From: Fibrobacter sp.
GTDB lineage: Bacteria > Fibrobacterota > Fibrobacteria > Fibrobacterales > Fibrobacteraceae
Direction of reading: 5' to 3'
DNA length: 32,968 bases
Assembly (NCBI GenBank): GCA_017526585.1
Contig: JAFXRC010000023.1
Span: 1 to 32,968 of the forward strand
Shown here: positions 21,116 through 30,082 of the stretch, piece by piece
Layout: the number at the start of each line of letters is the position of its first letter
Position numbering within the stretch: the first letter of the stretch is position 1
Translations under genes and position numbers: made by a program
Notes under the pieces: model-generated
The model's input: the letters and a program-made list of their open reading frames with translations, nothing else
What the model was told of the DNA's origin: nothing
Databases searched by the model: none

Positions 21116-21721
21116 TTAAAGCTTCACAGAATCCTTGGAGACGAACTTCTTGATCTTCTTGTCGCCCATCCAGAGCTTCTTGTGGCTCTGCAGGTCGGTG
21201 AGTTCCAGGTCAACCTGGTAGAAGATCACGGACTGGCCACCTTCCTGGTCCACGATGGTGTTGATCGTGCCGGTCAGCATCCAGTCGGCACCGGTTTCCA
21301 TGCCAAGGGACTTAGCAGTTTCTTCGGTAGCGTTGCCGCGCTGGTCCATGACTTCTTCACGCAGTTCGGCGCGTTCGGCGGAGTTTGCCACGAAGTCTGC
21401 TGCACCGGAATTCAGCAGGGCGCGTTCCATATCCTTGATGAAGGTTTCGACGCTGATGTGCTCATGGCTCTTGTTGCGGACCTTGCCGATCACGACGGTC
21501 GGAGTACGACCCATTTCGCCAATCAGCTTTTCGATCTTGGCGCTAGTCAAGCAGCTCGTGATCATTTCGTCGGCAACCAGACGGGAGTCAGTGTCATTCC
21601 ACTTGCCCGAAAGGTCCGTGGTAGAATTCGTATCAATACGGGTAACAGTCTTGCCACCGTTGCTGCAAGCAACAAGGCAGAGGGCACAACCCAGGGCAAG
21701 GATAGTGAACAATTTACGCAT
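21116..21721 (-). CDS. LpoB-like penicillin-binding protein activator lipoprotein
   Basis: A 201-residue lipoprotein. The signal MRKLFTILALGCALC ends in L-V-A-C with Cys19, followed by a short linker. The mature part follows the LpoB (PF13036) pattern: TDLSGKWNDTDSRLVADEMI, then PTVVIGKVRNKSHEHISVET, a central ALLNSGAADFV helix, GADWMLTGTIN and a final QVDLELTDLQSHKKLW. In gamma-proteobacteria LpoB sits in the outer membrane and activates the peptidoglycan synthase PBP1B; here that role is inferred, as the family also includes lipoproteins of unknown partner. There is AAAAGGAGA before the ATG. It forms its own unit, between the terminator at 21790-21811 upstream and 21036-21063 downstream. 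Confidence 0.85.
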   Translation of the reverse strand: MRKLFTILALGCALCLVACSNGGKTVTRIDTNSTTDLSGKWNDTDSRLVADEMITSCLTSAKIEKLIGEMGRTPTVVIGKVRNKSHEHISVETFIKDMERALLNSGAADFVANSAERAELREEVMDQRGNATEETAKSLGMETGADWMLTGTINTIVDQEGGQSVIFYQVDLELTDLQSHKKLWMGDKKIKKFVSKDSVKL

Positions 21722-21782
21722 TAGGTTTCTCCTTTTGAGTTTTCCATAAATTTAGATAGAAAACACAAATTTGTCTATGAAT

Positions 21783-21811
21783 AAAAAATCCCCAAGACAT
21801 AAATCTTGGGG
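21783..21811 (-). terminator. Terminator of the small basic protein gene
   Basis: CCCCAAGA (21790-21797) and TCTTGGGG (21804-21811), perfect 8-bp stem with 6-nt loop; on the minus strand it is followed by ATTTTTT (plus 21783-21789). Confidence 0.9.
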
Positions 21812-21842
21812 ACTTTAAAATCCAACAGTTTTGTTAGAAGGA

Positions 21843-22130
21843 TTACTTATCAGCGAACTTCTTAGAGGCGGCCTTGACCTTCGGGTCGTTCTGGGCATCC
21901 TTGATCTTCTGCTTGATACCGTCTTCAATCTGCTTCTTGAGCTTTGCGGCGAGGGCGGGGAAACGTTCTTCCAGGGAATCGCTAAAGACAGCCGGTTTCT
22001 TGGGAGCTGCGGGACCCTTACGCTTGGCGTTCAGGGGGCGCTTCTTCTTGGCCGGGGCCTTCTTTTCTTGGGATTTTGTTTCCTGAGGCTTAACTTCTTC
22101 TGTGGATTTGACTTCAGTTTCTTCTGACAT
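21843..22130 (-). CDS. Small Lys/Ala-rich basic protein
   Basis: A 95-residue protein, strongly basic in the middle (KKAPAKKKRPLNAKRKGPA) with an acidic start (MSEETEVKSTEEVKP) and a helical C-terminus (EERFPALAAKLKKQIEDGIK). I chose the ATG at 22130, which has AGAGG seven bases before it; an upstream in-frame ATG at 22169 has no such site. The Lys/Ala/Pro composition recalls histone-H1-like or ribosome-associated proteins, so nucleic-acid binding is plausible, but no family is recognised. It has its own terminator downstream and a 139-bp upstream gap to mnmG that should hold a promoter (TATTTTTG on the minus strand near 22175 is a candidate). Confidence 0.75.
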   Translation of the reverse strand: MSEETEVKSTEEVKPQETKSQEKKAPAKKKRPLNAKRKGPAAPKKPAVFSDSLEERFPALAAKLKKQIEDGIKQKIKDAQNDPKVKAASKKFADK

Positions 22131-22269
22131 AATAGACCTCTTGGAAATATTGTTAATTTGACGGCGCAAAAATAGTAAATTTTCAAGCCATTTCTAGGTT
22201 ATGCAATTAAAAATTATGCTTTTTGAGCGAAAAATGGCGCTTTTAAGCCACTAAACAAGCACAGTTCGC

Positions 22270-24192
22270 TTACGAGCCACGCCTATTTTCGAGCCAATGG
22301 GCAAGCACCGTGATATCAGCGGGGCGAACGCCGGGAATACGGCTAGCCTGGCCAAGCGTCAAGGGCTTGTGGGCATTCAGGCGCTGGCGACTTTCGATAC
22401 TCACCGCGGTCACTTGCATGTAGTCGAAGTCAGCAGGGAGCTTTACCGATTCCATCTTCTTCTGGTCGTCGATTTCCTTCGCCTGGCGGTCGAAGAAACC
22501 TGCGTAGATTTCTTCGGCGTACAAGAACCACTGATCGCGACGGCTCAGATTCAAGTCGGGAAGCGCAGTACGGAACAGCTGTTCCGGATTGATTCCCGGA
22601 CGGCGCAGCACATTAATCCAACGGGTGCGCTCCGTCGAAAGCGCCTGGCCTCCGGCAGCAAGGATTGCATTCGCCAGGTCAGGCGTTGCAGACTCTTCGG
22701 ACATGCGCGTGCGGGCAGTTTCCATCAGCTGCTGGCGGCGCTTCCAGTCGGCGTAGTCAGAATCCGAAATCATGCCTATGGCGTGGGCGCGCTCCTTGAG
22801 GCGCGTCTCCGCGTTATCGCTACGGAGGAACAGCCTGTACTCGGCGCGGCTCGTGAACATGCGGTACGGTTCGTCGAGCAAGATGTTCGAAAGGTCGTCC
22901 GCCATCACACCCAAGTAGCTGTCGGAACGCCCCAAAATAAAGGGAGCTTCCCCCTTTATTTTCAAAGCCGCATTGATACCCGCCAAGAGTCCCTGACCGG
23001 CGGCTTCTTCGTAACCACTCGTGCCGCAGACTTGACCCGCAAAGAAAAGACCCGGAACCTTCTTGCATTCGAATGTCGGGTAAAGCTGCGTGGCATCCAC
23101 CGAATCGTACTCCACGGCGTAGCCAATCTGCAGAACGCGGGCGCGGGTAAGCCCCGGAATCGTGTGGATGGCGGCAAGCTGAATATCAGCCGGAAGGCTC
23201 GAACTGAAACCGTTGATGTAGACGCGACCGATATCCGCCTGTTCCGGTTCAAGGAACAGCTGGTGGCCGTCGCGGTCTCCAAAGCGATTAATTTTGTCTT
23301 CGATGCTCGGACAGTAGCGAGGTCCCTTTCCGTGGATTCGCCCGCTGAACATCGGGCTATCCTTGAAGCCGCTGCGCAAAATATCGTGCGTCTTGATATT
23401 CGTGCGCGTAATCCAGCAAACGCAATCATTACGGACAAATTTATTCGTCGAGTCACCCCAGAAATAATCCGCGTCGCGCCCCGGAACAGTGTTTGCCAAA
23501 TGGCGGTCGCTCATCGGCCACGGAGTGTCGTCGCCACGCTGCACATCGCATTCGTTAAAGTCGATGGAGTCGGGGTCCAGGCGGCTCGGCGTACCCGTCT
23601 TAAGGCGACGGAGCGCAACACCCTCGCGCGCAAGGCATTCCGACAGTTTGTCGGAACTGGGCTCGCCCACTCGCCCGCCGACGCTCGTCTCAAGCCCGGT
23701 GAACATCTTGGAAGCAAGGAACGTACCGCTCGTAATCACCAGCGAACGCGTGATGTAGCGTTCCCCGTTTAGCAGCGTAAGCTCCAGACGACCATCGGCC
23801 ATGCGCGTAAACGCGGCAAGCTCGCCCTGAATCACCGAAAGCCCAGGCAAGTTCGTAATGACTTCGCGGGCCACTTCGCTGTAGTACTTCATGTCGCACT
23901 GGGCTCGCGGGCCCCACACAGCGGGACCCTTGCTCATGTTGAGCATGCGGAACTGGATTCCCGCCTTGTCGGTCAAAAGTCCCATTAGACCGCCGAGCGC
24001 ATCTATATCACGGACAATCTGACCCTTCGCCACCCCGCCTACGGCCGGGTTGCAACTCATACGCCCGATGGCGTTAATATCCATCGTGAGCATGGCGGTT
24101 TTGACACCGAGTTTCCAGGCGGCATGGGTCGCCTCGATACCGGCGTGCCCACCACCTACGACGACTACATCAAATTCTGCGACGAGTGACAT
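22270..24192 (-). CDS. mnmG: tRNA uridine 5-carboxymethylaminomethyl modification enzyme MnmG (GidA)
   Basis: A 640-residue FAD-dependent MnmG, which with MnmE installs the cmnm5 (or nm5) group on wobble uridine 34 of several tRNAs. It has the dinucleotide fold VVVGGGHAGIEATHAAWKLG at the N-terminus, RMSCNPAVGGVAKGQIVRDID, GKGPRYCPSIEDK, FLEPEQADIGRVYINGFSSS, FFAGQVCGTSGYEEAAGQGL and the C-terminal helical TLGQASRIPGV region. Length and motif order are normal for the family (about 620-650). It lies 9 bp after the thioredoxin-domain lipoprotein gene, so the two probably share a transcript, though no functional link is known. Confidence 0.97.
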   Translation of the reverse strand: MSLVAEFDVVVVGGGHAGIEATHAAWKLGVKTAMLTMDINAIGRMSCNPAVGGVAKGQIVRDIDALGGLMGLLTDKAGIQFRMLNMSKGPAVWGPRAQCDMKYYSEVAREVITNLPGLSVIQGELAAFTRMADGRLELTLLNGERYITRSLVITSGTFLASKMFTGLETSVGGRVGEPSSDKLSECLAREGVALRRLKTGTPSRLDPDSIDFNECDVQRGDDTPWPMSDRHLANTVPGRDADYFWGDSTNKFVRNDCVCWITRTNIKTHDILRSGFKDSPMFSGRIHGKGPRYCPSIEDKINRFGDRDGHQLFLEPEQADIGRVYINGFSSSLPADIQLAAIHTIPGLTRARVLQIGYAVEYDSVDATQLYPTFECKKVPGLFFAGQVCGTSGYEEAAGQGLLAGINAALKIKGEAPFILGRSDSYLGVMADDLSNILLDEPYRMFTSRAEYRLFLRSDNAETRLKERAHAIGMISDSDYADWKRRQQLMETARTRMSEESATPDLANAILAAGGQALSTERTRWINVLRRPGINPEQLFRTALPDLNLSRRDQWFLYAEEIYAGFFDRQAKEIDDQKKMESVKLPADFDYMQVTAVSIESRQRLNAHKPLTLGQASRIPGVRPADITVLAHWLENRRGS

Positions 24193-24201
24193 TGTGAGAA
24201 G

Positions 24202-25497
24202 TTACTTCTTCTCTTCGGTCTTCGGAGCTTCGGGGTTCCATTCGACATTCTTGCCAGACACAAGACCTGCGATATCCTGCTTCATTTCCTCCTTCTGGAT
24301 TTCGAATGCGGCATACATCTTGTAGGTGCCGTCCGGGTTCACGACATAGACCTTCGGAACATAGCCGTCGCTATAGAGTTCACCAAACTGGCGGGATTCG
24401 TCCCAGACCACGTTGATGGTTTCATCCCACTTAGCATTGTCCATGAACTTGCGGATGCCGACCTTCTGGTTTCCACCGCTAGCCACAGCGAGCGTCGTCA
24501 GGCCCTTCGGGGCAAATTCCTTTGCAATAGCGAGGACTTCAGGTGCCGCATGGGCGCAGTGACCGCAAGTGGCAGAGAAGTACATAATGAAAAGCGGCTT
24601 GTTAGCAAAAGCTTCGAGATTTTCGATATTCTTGGCAATTTCCTTGTCCACAGAAATTTTCGTAGCCTTCACCTTGAAGTTCAACTTCTGCGGCATACCG
24701 TTTGCAAGGGTATCGCCACGAAGCGGAGCAATTTCTTCTTTGAGCTTGGCTTCTTCTTCCTGCTGCTTCTTGATAGCGGCAGCACGCAAGTCCTGCATCT
24801 TCTGCTGATAGCGCTGACCAACAGCAGCCAAGGAATCCTGCGGAAGTTGCAACGTGAACGTAGAGTCCACAACCTTTGCCACGGATTCCTTAACACCCAA
24901 GATGAAGTATTCTTCATCGAATTCCGTCTGGAACTGCTTGCCAATCGACAACAATTGATTTGCAAACTGAAGACCCAAGAGGTAAGAGAACTTGGTGTTA
25001 TCCGGAGATTCACCCGCAATGACCACAGCGGCACCCGTCGAAGCAGGAGCCTTTGCCACCGACTGCGCCTTGGTTACAGAATCAACATAGGCCTTGATTT
25101 TTTCGCTGTCACCTTCAGCAAGCATCGCGCTGTCCGGACGGGATTCTTCATAACGCTTACGGGCAATCGTCGTATAGCGAGAACTGATTGCCTGCAAAGA
25201 ATCTGGAGTCATCTGTATTTTGAAGTTCGTATCCTTGCTAGCCTTCACAACATCACGGACAGCCTGGATAACGGCATCTTCATAGAGTTCTTCGCCCATC
25301 TGACGCGGAATAATCGTAAAGTTCTGGCCACCGAACTGGGCACCCAGCATATAGGCAAACTTCTGGTCGTCAGTCGTATTAGCGGTAATCGCAGCAGGAG
25401 CCTTGGATTCGGCCTTGTCGCCACCCAACTGGTCGCAACCCATAAGACCAAATGCAGCCAATGCCGCAGAACCAAGAGCAATTTTCTTCATGTCCAT
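24202..25497 (-). CDS. Lipoprotein with two FKBP_N-type domains and a thioredoxin domain
   Basis: A 431-residue exported lipoprotein: signal MDMKKIALGSAALAAFGL then M-G-C at Cys21. Two repeated helical modules follow, TTDDQKFAYMLGAQFGGQ at ~42 and SPDNTKFSYLLGLQFANQ at ~165, each followed by about 70 residues resembling the FKBP_N (Mip/FkpA) dimerisation domain. Each ends in helices like PDSLQAISSRYTTIARKRY or QDSLAAVGQRYQQKMQDL. The C-terminal part (~275-431) is a thioredoxin fold with the active site C311-G-H-C314 in YFSATCGHCAHAAPEVL and a cis-Pro loop in GYVPKVYVV. CGHC is the PDI-type redox motif. No FKBP isomerase domain is present. It probably acts on disulfides of exported proteins as a dimer. 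AAGGAG precedes the start. Confidence 0.87.
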   Translation of the reverse strand: MDMKKIALGSAALAAFGLMGCDQLGGDKAESKAPAAITANTTDDQKFAYMLGAQFGGQNFTIIPRQMGEELYEDAVIQAVRDVVKASKDTNFKIQMTPDSLQAISSRYTTIARKRYEESRPDSAMLAEGDSEKIKAYVDSVTKAQSVAKAPASTGAAVVIAGESPDNTKFSYLLGLQFANQLLSIGKQFQTEFDEEYFILGVKESVAKVVDSTFTLQLPQDSLAAVGQRYQQKMQDLRAAAIKKQQEEEAKLKEEIAPLRGDTLANGMPQKLNFKVKATKISVDKEIAKNIENLEAFANKPLFIMYFSATCGHCAHAAPEVLAIAKEFAPKGLTTLAVASGGNQKVGIRKFMDNAKWDETINVVWDESRQFGELYSDGYVPKVYVVNPDGTYKMYAAFEIQKEEMKQDIAGLVSGKNVEWNPEAPKTEEKK

Positions 25498-25540
25498 ATT
25501 GAATCTCCTTAGAGAAAATTTTTTTCGACGAATAATATAG

Positions 25541-25571
25541 AAAAATCCCCTGTAGCGGACTACTACAGGGG
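25541..25571 (-). terminator. Terminator of proS
   Basis: CCCCTGTAG (25547-25555) and CTACAGGGG (25563-25571), perfect 9-bp stem with a 7-nt loop, followed on the minus strand by ATTTTT (plus 25541-25546). Confidence 0.92.
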
Positions 25572-25593
25572 ACCGTTTGCTTATAAATTAGGA

Positions 25594-27288
25594 TTAATCA
25601 GCGAAGTAAGCCTTGGCCTTTTCGACAACGTCTTCGACCTTGACCATGGTGAATTCCTTCTCGTTACGGAACTTCCATTCGACTTCGCCGTTGGCAAGTC
25701 CCTTCTTGCCGATGGCGATGCGCACCGGAGAACCCCAGAGGTCGGCGTCCTTGAACTTCACGCCCGGGCGTTCGTCGCGGTCGTCCACCAGCACGTCGAT
25801 GCCGGCGGCTTCGAGTTCCTTCTCGAACTTCTCGGCGAGTTCCACGAGTTCGGCTTCCTTGCCGATGGGGACGATTTCCACCTGGAAGGGCGCGATGGAC
25901 TTGGGCCAAATCGGTCCGAAGTCATCGTGGCTGTTTTCCACGACGGAGGCCATCAGGCGACCCACGCCGATGCCGTAGCAGCCCATGATGGCCGGAGCAG
26001 TGGTCTTTTCGGCGGTGAGGAACTTGGCACCCATGGATTCGGAGAACTTGGTGCCGAGCTTGAAGATGTTGCCCATTTCGATACCGCGAGTCTCGGTGAG
26101 GAGTTCGCCGCAGCAGGGGCACTTGCAGACTTCGCTCGCTTCGGCGATGTCGGCCACTTCGAACTTCGGGAAGTCGCGCTTCGGGTTGCAATGCTTGAAG
26201 TGGAAACCTTCTTCGTTGGCTCCCGTCACGAGGTCGAAGGAATCAGCGATTGCTTCGTCCACAATGATGCGGGTGTCGTGTGCATTAATCGGGGATGCAA
26301 AGCCCGGAACCATGCCGCAAGCCTTGATCAAGGAGTCTTCGGCCGGGTAAAGTTCCTTCGCCTTCAAGAGGTTGTGGAGCTTAATTTCGGAAACGTCGAG
26401 GTTGCCCGGAACCACCACCGTGATGAGCTTGCCTTCGAAATCAAAGAACACGCACTTGGCAGTCGATTCGGCAGGCACGTTCAGGAACTTGGTGAGATCT
26501 TCGATGCTTGCGCAGTGCGGAGTTTCGACCTTTTCGAGCGTTGCGTTTTCGTCGCCCTTGAACGGCACGCGCTGGAACTTCGCGATTTCGCGGTTTGCCT
26601 GGTAGCCGCACTTCTTACAAAGAATCAAGTAGTCTTCGCCGTTCGGAGTATCCAGCATGAATTCGTGAGCGACCTTACCGCCCATGATACCCGTATCGCT
26701 CTGCACCACCACCGGTTCAATGCCCACGCGACGGTAAATGCGCAGGTAGGCGTCGTATTCTTCCTGGTAGTGACGGTCGAGGTCTTCCTGGCTGGTGTGG
26801 AAGCTGTAGGCATCCTTCATCAGGAATTCGCGAACGCGGATGAGGCCGCCGCGGGCACGGGCTTCGTCACGATACTTGGTCTTGAACTGGTAGAGCATCA
26901 CCGGCAGCTGCTTGTAGCTGTTGAGCACGTAGCGTACCAGGTCAGTCATGGCTTCTTCGTGCGTCATGGCCAGCACCATGTTGTGGTTGTTGCGGTCCTT
27001 GAAGCGGAGGAGCTCTTCACCAATGGCCTGGTAACGGCCCGATTCGCTCCAGAGTTCAGCGGTCTGCACCACCGGCAGGTCCACTTCGATACCGCCAATC
27101 TTGTTCATTTCTTCGCGGATGATGTTCACGATCTTCTGGATTACGCGGAAGCCCATGGGCATCATGGAATAGATACCGGTAGAGACGGGCTTGATGTAGC
27201 CGCCGCGCATGAGGAAGATGTGGCTGGGCATGGTGGCGTCGCTCGGCGTTTCGCGGAGCGTCACGTAAAAGTACTTGGAGAGTTTCAT
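25594..27288 (-). CDS. proS: Prolyl-tRNA synthetase, bacterial type
   Basis: A 564-residue class II ProRS of the bacterial type. Motif 1 region: GIYSMMPMGFRVIQKIVNII. Motif 2: FKTKYRDEARARGGLIRVRE and FLMKDAYSFH. Motif 3: GCYGIGVGRLMASVVE. Between motifs 2 and 3 is the ~180-residue INS editing (YbaK-like) domain, here with KCVFFDFEGKLITVVVPG. It is preceded by a CX2C-like pair (LCKKCGY) and followed by CKCPCCGE, a possible metal-binding knuckle. The C-terminal anticodon-binding domain starts QVEIVPIG and has DDRDERPGVKFKDADLWG. Length is normal. It has its own terminator and starts 63 bp after the aminopeptidase gene on the same strand. Confidence 0.97.
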   Translation of the reverse strand: MKLSKYFYVTLRETPSDATMPSHIFLMRGGYIKPVSTGIYSMMPMGFRVIQKIVNIIREEMNKIGGIEVDLPVVQTAELWSESGRYQAIGEELLRFKDRNNHNMVLAMTHEEAMTDLVRYVLNSYKQLPVMLYQFKTKYRDEARARGGLIRVREFLMKDAYSFHTSQEDLDRHYQEEYDAYLRIYRRVGIEPVVVQSDTGIMGGKVAHEFMLDTPNGEDYLILCKKCGYQANREIAKFQRVPFKGDENATLEKVETPHCASIEDLTKFLNVPAESTAKCVFFDFEGKLITVVVPGNLDVSEIKLHNLLKAKELYPAEDSLIKACGMVPGFASPINAHDTRIIVDEAIADSFDLVTGANEEGFHFKHCNPKRDFPKFEVADIAEASEVCKCPCCGELLTETRGIEMGNIFKLGTKFSESMGAKFLTAEKTTAPAIMGCYGIGVGRLMASVVENSHDDFGPIWPKSIAPFQVEIVPIGKEAELVELAEKFEKELEAAGIDVLVDDRDERPGVKFKDADLWGSPVRIAIGKKGLANGEVEWKFRNEKEFTMVKVEDVVEKAKAYFAD

Positions 27289-27351
27289 GGTTGTAACCTT
27301 TTGAATTTTTCGGCGAAAATTTAGGAAAATACAATGGTTTTAGCAACAAGC

Positions 27352-28713
27352 CTACTTCATCAACCGTTCCAAATCGTCAACGGACTTCGGGATATCTTCT
27401 GAAATATTCCTGAAGCCGTCCTTGGTAATCAGCAGGTCGTCTTCGATGCGGATACCGATTTTTTCGCGGTAGGTCTTGCCAGCAATGGTCGCCTTGAATT
27501 CGCCATAGAGCCCCGGTTCGCAAGAAATCAGCATTCCCGGCTTGAGGACTGTATCCAAGGAGCGGGTTCCCGGTTCGCCTTCGTGAATCTGTTCGCCGAT
27601 AAAGTGGCTTACGCCGTGCGGACGTTTGTCGTACAATAGTTTGTATGAACCCTTCGCGCCTTTCACCAAACGGCTTTCCAGTTCCTGCATAATATAGTCC
27701 CAAGGGACCATCCCGATTTCCTTGAGCGAGACGCCCGGACGCACATGCTTCTGGTACTCAACCTGAGAATCAAGCACTATCTGGTACAGCAATTTCTGCA
27801 ACGGATTGAACTTGCCGTTTACAGGAATGGTGCGGGAAAGATCGCTGTGCAGGCTTCCGATGCGGATACCGAAATCTAACAGCACCAACTCCCCTGCTTT
27901 AAGCGGTTCGTCTTTCTTGACGTAATGCAGGCAACAAGCGTTTGCCCCGCCTGCAACAATCGTCGGGAATGCTAAATCGCCATCGCTTTCACGCTGCATT
28001 TCATAATCCAGCTTCAGGCCCAAATCGCGTTCGGTCTTGAAATCCTTCATTTCGGCGAGCACCTTACGGAAGGCGTTATTCGTGACCGCTTGCGCCGCCT
28101 CGGCGTCCATAATGCGCTCGGGTTCCAGCGGGAGTCTGAGCGACCAATGCAGAGCCGCGGCACTCTTGAGCTTGATGCCGGTTGGCTTAAGTGCCTTGAG
28201 CAACTGGTGCCTGAACCGGTCGTTGTGGTCTTCCTTGAATTTTTCAAAGTAGTAGGCGTATGCATGGCTCCCCTTCGGAAGCTTTTTCGCACGTGCGACC
28301 ACCGTGTCCATGAGTTCATCTGCGGGGCGCACATCCTTGATTCCCGTAATGCGGGCCACCTCTTTATCGCCTTCCAAATAGCCCAGGCGCTTGCCGTTCC
28401 AGAACTCCTTGAACGGGTCCTTGGGCGGCACGAACAGGATTTCTTCGTCGGTCCTGGGGTCGAGCAGCAGGTAGCAGCCCGCCTGGTTGATTCCTGTCAG
28501 GAACATAAATGCCGGTTCCTGCACCATTTTATTCCAGATTTGCACGTAGGCTTCTTCTGTTCCGGGGTCCATCGGGATTCCTGCAAAAACGCAGAACGAA
28601 TCAAGTTCCTTGAGCATGGCCTTGCGGCGTTTTTTGTATAAATTCTTGGAATTGTAACGGTCAGACGATATAAAAACCTGCGAATAAGGCGCACAAATTG
28701 AATTTTCGACCAT
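27352..28713 (-). CDS. pepP: Xaa-Pro aminopeptidase (aminopeptidase P family)
   Basis: A 453-residue M24B metallopeptidase that removes an N-terminal residue preceding proline. An AMP_N domain forms the first ~170 residues (YKKRRKAMLKEL, then FLTGINQAGCYLLLDP). The catalytic pita-bread domain carries the dimetal ligands: Asp in LLDFGIR, Asp in HSDLSRTIP, His in HGVSHFIGEQIHE, Glu in ISCEPGLY and Glu in IGIRIEDDLLIT. All five are present, so the enzyme should be active. The start at 28713 has GAGG about six bases before it and leaves room for the Y-x-x-R-R helix of AMP_N; a later Met at 28617 would cut that helix. It is divergent from the plus-strand lipoprotein-phoH operon. Confidence 0.94.
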   Translation of the reverse strand: MVENSICAPYSQVFISSDRYNSKNLYKKRRKAMLKELDSFCVFAGIPMDPGTEEAYVQIWNKMVQEPAFMFLTGINQAGCYLLLDPRTDEEILFVPPKDPFKEFWNGKRLGYLEGDKEVARITGIKDVRPADELMDTVVARAKKLPKGSHAYAYYFEKFKEDHNDRFRHQLLKALKPTGIKLKSAAALHWSLRLPLEPERIMDAEAAQAVTNNAFRKVLAEMKDFKTERDLGLKLDYEMQRESDGDLAFPTIVAGGANACCLHYVKKDEPLKAGELVLLDFGIRIGSLHSDLSRTIPVNGKFNPLQKLLYQIVLDSQVEYQKHVRPGVSLKEIGMVPWDYIMQELESRLVKGAKGSYKLLYDKRPHGVSHFIGEQIHEGEPGTRSLDTVLKPGMLISCEPGLYGEFKATIAGKTYREKIGIRIEDDLLITKDGFRNISEDIPKSVDDLERLMK

Positions 28714-28757
28714 TTTTGCCTCTAAGTAAGTAAAATTTCGGTATAAATTTACCTTTT

Positions 28758-28786
28758 TTGCACCCCTTTTGCTCTAAATTATATAC
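28758..28786 (+). promoter_or_regulatory. Promoter of the lipoprotein-phoH-pgpH operon
   Basis: TTGCAC (28758-28763) with TATATA or ATATAC at 28780-28786 (16-17 bp spacer), continuing as TACATTTG. The leader is ~30 nt and contains GGAG eight bases before the ATG at 28824. Confidence 0.6.
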
Positions 28787-28823
28787 ATTTGAGGCATCAC
28801 AGACTAGAATGGAGCCTGATTAA

Positions 28824-29111
28824 ATGTCTCTTTTTAAAAATTGGAAATTGATTCTTGCAGCATCGACTGTAGCACTGTTCACCGCTTGCGCCGGCTCTTC
28901 CGGTGGTTCCAGCGACGAAGATTATGGCGACGATAGCGATTCTCCGGCAGCACAGAAGTCTGCTCCGAAGGAAAAGATTGACGAAAACAAGCTGAAGAAG
29001 ACCGAAGACGAAGCTGTCGCTATTACCGAAGAAAACCACAAGCTCCGCAAGGAAATCTTCGAAGCCAAGAACAAGCTCGGTATCTCTACAGCTCCCGCTT
29101 CCGAGGAATAA
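28824..29111 (+). CDS. Small lipoprotein with acidic linker and coiled coil
   Basis: A 95-residue lipoprotein: signal with F-T-A-C lipobox (Cys22), a Gly/Ser/Asp-rich stretch (GSSGGSSDEDYGDDSDS), then a helical, heptad-like C-terminus (ENKLKKTEDEAVAITEENHK and onward to KLGIS) likely to form a coiled coil. The layout resembles Lpp-like or envelope-spacer lipoproteins but no family is recognised. It is first in the operon with phoH (17-bp gap) and pgpH. A good GGAG lies before the ATG. Confidence 0.8.
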   Translation: MSLFKNWKLILAASTVALFTACAGSSGGSSDEDYGDDSDSPAAQKSAPKEKIDENKLKKTEDEAVAITEENHKLRKEIFEAKNKLGISTAPASEE

Positions 29112-29128
29112 TTACAGCAGCGTTCTAG

Positions 29129-30082
29129 ATGAGCGAACTGCATTATCGTTTATCGGACGACCTGAAAAGAACCATTTCGGGCGTGAATGAAACGGTTTTC
29201 CGCTTATTGGAGAGCCGTTTTTGTGTTGAAATACGGACAAGGCTTCCGGGACTCTCGATTATCGAACGCGAAAACGCGGACATTTCTGGACTTTACGCCG
29301 TACTCGACCAGTTAAAAATTGCCGCCAGGAATGGCAAGGTGATTTCCGCTACCGAACTTACGAGGATGCTCGATCCGACAGATTCCGCATCTCTCCAACT
29401 CGAAGGCGGAGAGACCATCCCCACGACGCCCATCTTCAGGAACCGAATGGGCGTTTCTGTATTTGCAAAGACCAAAGCGCAGGCCGAACTGGTATCCGCG
29501 GTCGAACACAACGACATCATCTTCGCCAAGGGCCCTGCCGGAACCGGCAAGACCTTCTTGGCTGTGACGCTTGCGGTTTCTAGCCTCGAACGGCATGAGG
29601 CAGAACGCATCTGCCTGGTGCGCCCGGCAGTCGAAGCCGGCGAATCCCTCGGCTACCTGCCCGGCGACCTCAAAGAAAAGATTGCCCCGTACCTGCGCCC
29701 CATCCACGACAGTCTCGCCGAGCTCCTGCCCGTCGAAAAACTCCGCAAATACGAAGAAACAGGCGCAATCGAGGTCGCCCCGCTCGCCTACATGCGCGGT
29801 CGCACCCTAAAACGCGCCTTTATCATCTTGGACGAAGCCCAGAACACGACTCCCGAACAGATGAAAATGTTTCTGACACGCCTTGGTCCGCACAGCAAAG
29901 CTATTATTACAGGTGACGCGACCCAGGTGGACCTAGCCAAAGGGCAGAAGTCGGGGCTTACGCATGCGATGAACCTATTGAAAGGCATCCGCGGGATCGC
30001 CCAGGTGGAATTCACCGCGACCGATGTCCTGCGACACCCGCTTGTGAAAGACATCCTTAACGCGTACGAGAAGGATATATGA
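29129..30082 (+). CDS. phoH: PhoH family ATPase (YbeZ-like)
   Basis: A 317-residue PhoH-type P-loop ATPase. The Walker A motif is G135-P-A-G-T-G-K-T142, the Walker B region is [15 protein letters not shown] (Asp235-Glu236), and [20 protein letters not shown] contains the sensor region. The family signature [20 protein letters not shown] is intact. The N-terminal ~100 residues are a KH-like or small RNA-binding region common to YbeZ proteins. PhoH/YbeZ proteins commonly neighbour the endonuclease YbeY and pgpH-type genes in ribosome or RNA quality-control operons; here pgpH follows with a 4-bp overlap, but ybeY is not present. Ribosome-binding site is weak, so it may depend on coupling to the upstream lipoprotein gene. 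Confidence 0.94.
   Translation: MSELHYRLSDDLKRTISGVNETVFRLLESRFCVEIRTRLPGLSIIERENADISGLYAVLDQLKIAARNGKVISATELTRMLDPTDSASLQLEGGETIPTTPIFRNRMGVSVFAKTKAQAELVSAVEHNDIIFAKGPAGTGKTFLAVTLAVSSLERHEAERICLVRPAVEAGESLGYLPGDLKEKIAPYLRPIHDSLAELLPVEKLRKYEETGAIEVAPLAYMRGRTLKRAFIILDEAQNTTPEQMKMFLTRLGPHSKAIITGDATQVDLAKGQKSGLTHAMNLLKGIRGIAQVEFTATDVLRHPLVKDILNAYEKDI

Noticed and set aside
22297..23772. 491-codon plus-strand frame opposite mnmG
   Set aside because: Antisense shadow of a canonical MnmG; composition (Arg/His/Val-rich) is typical of such mirrors.
25927..27324. 465-codon plus-strand frame opposite proS
   Set aside because: Antisense shadow of ProRS with no motifs of its own.
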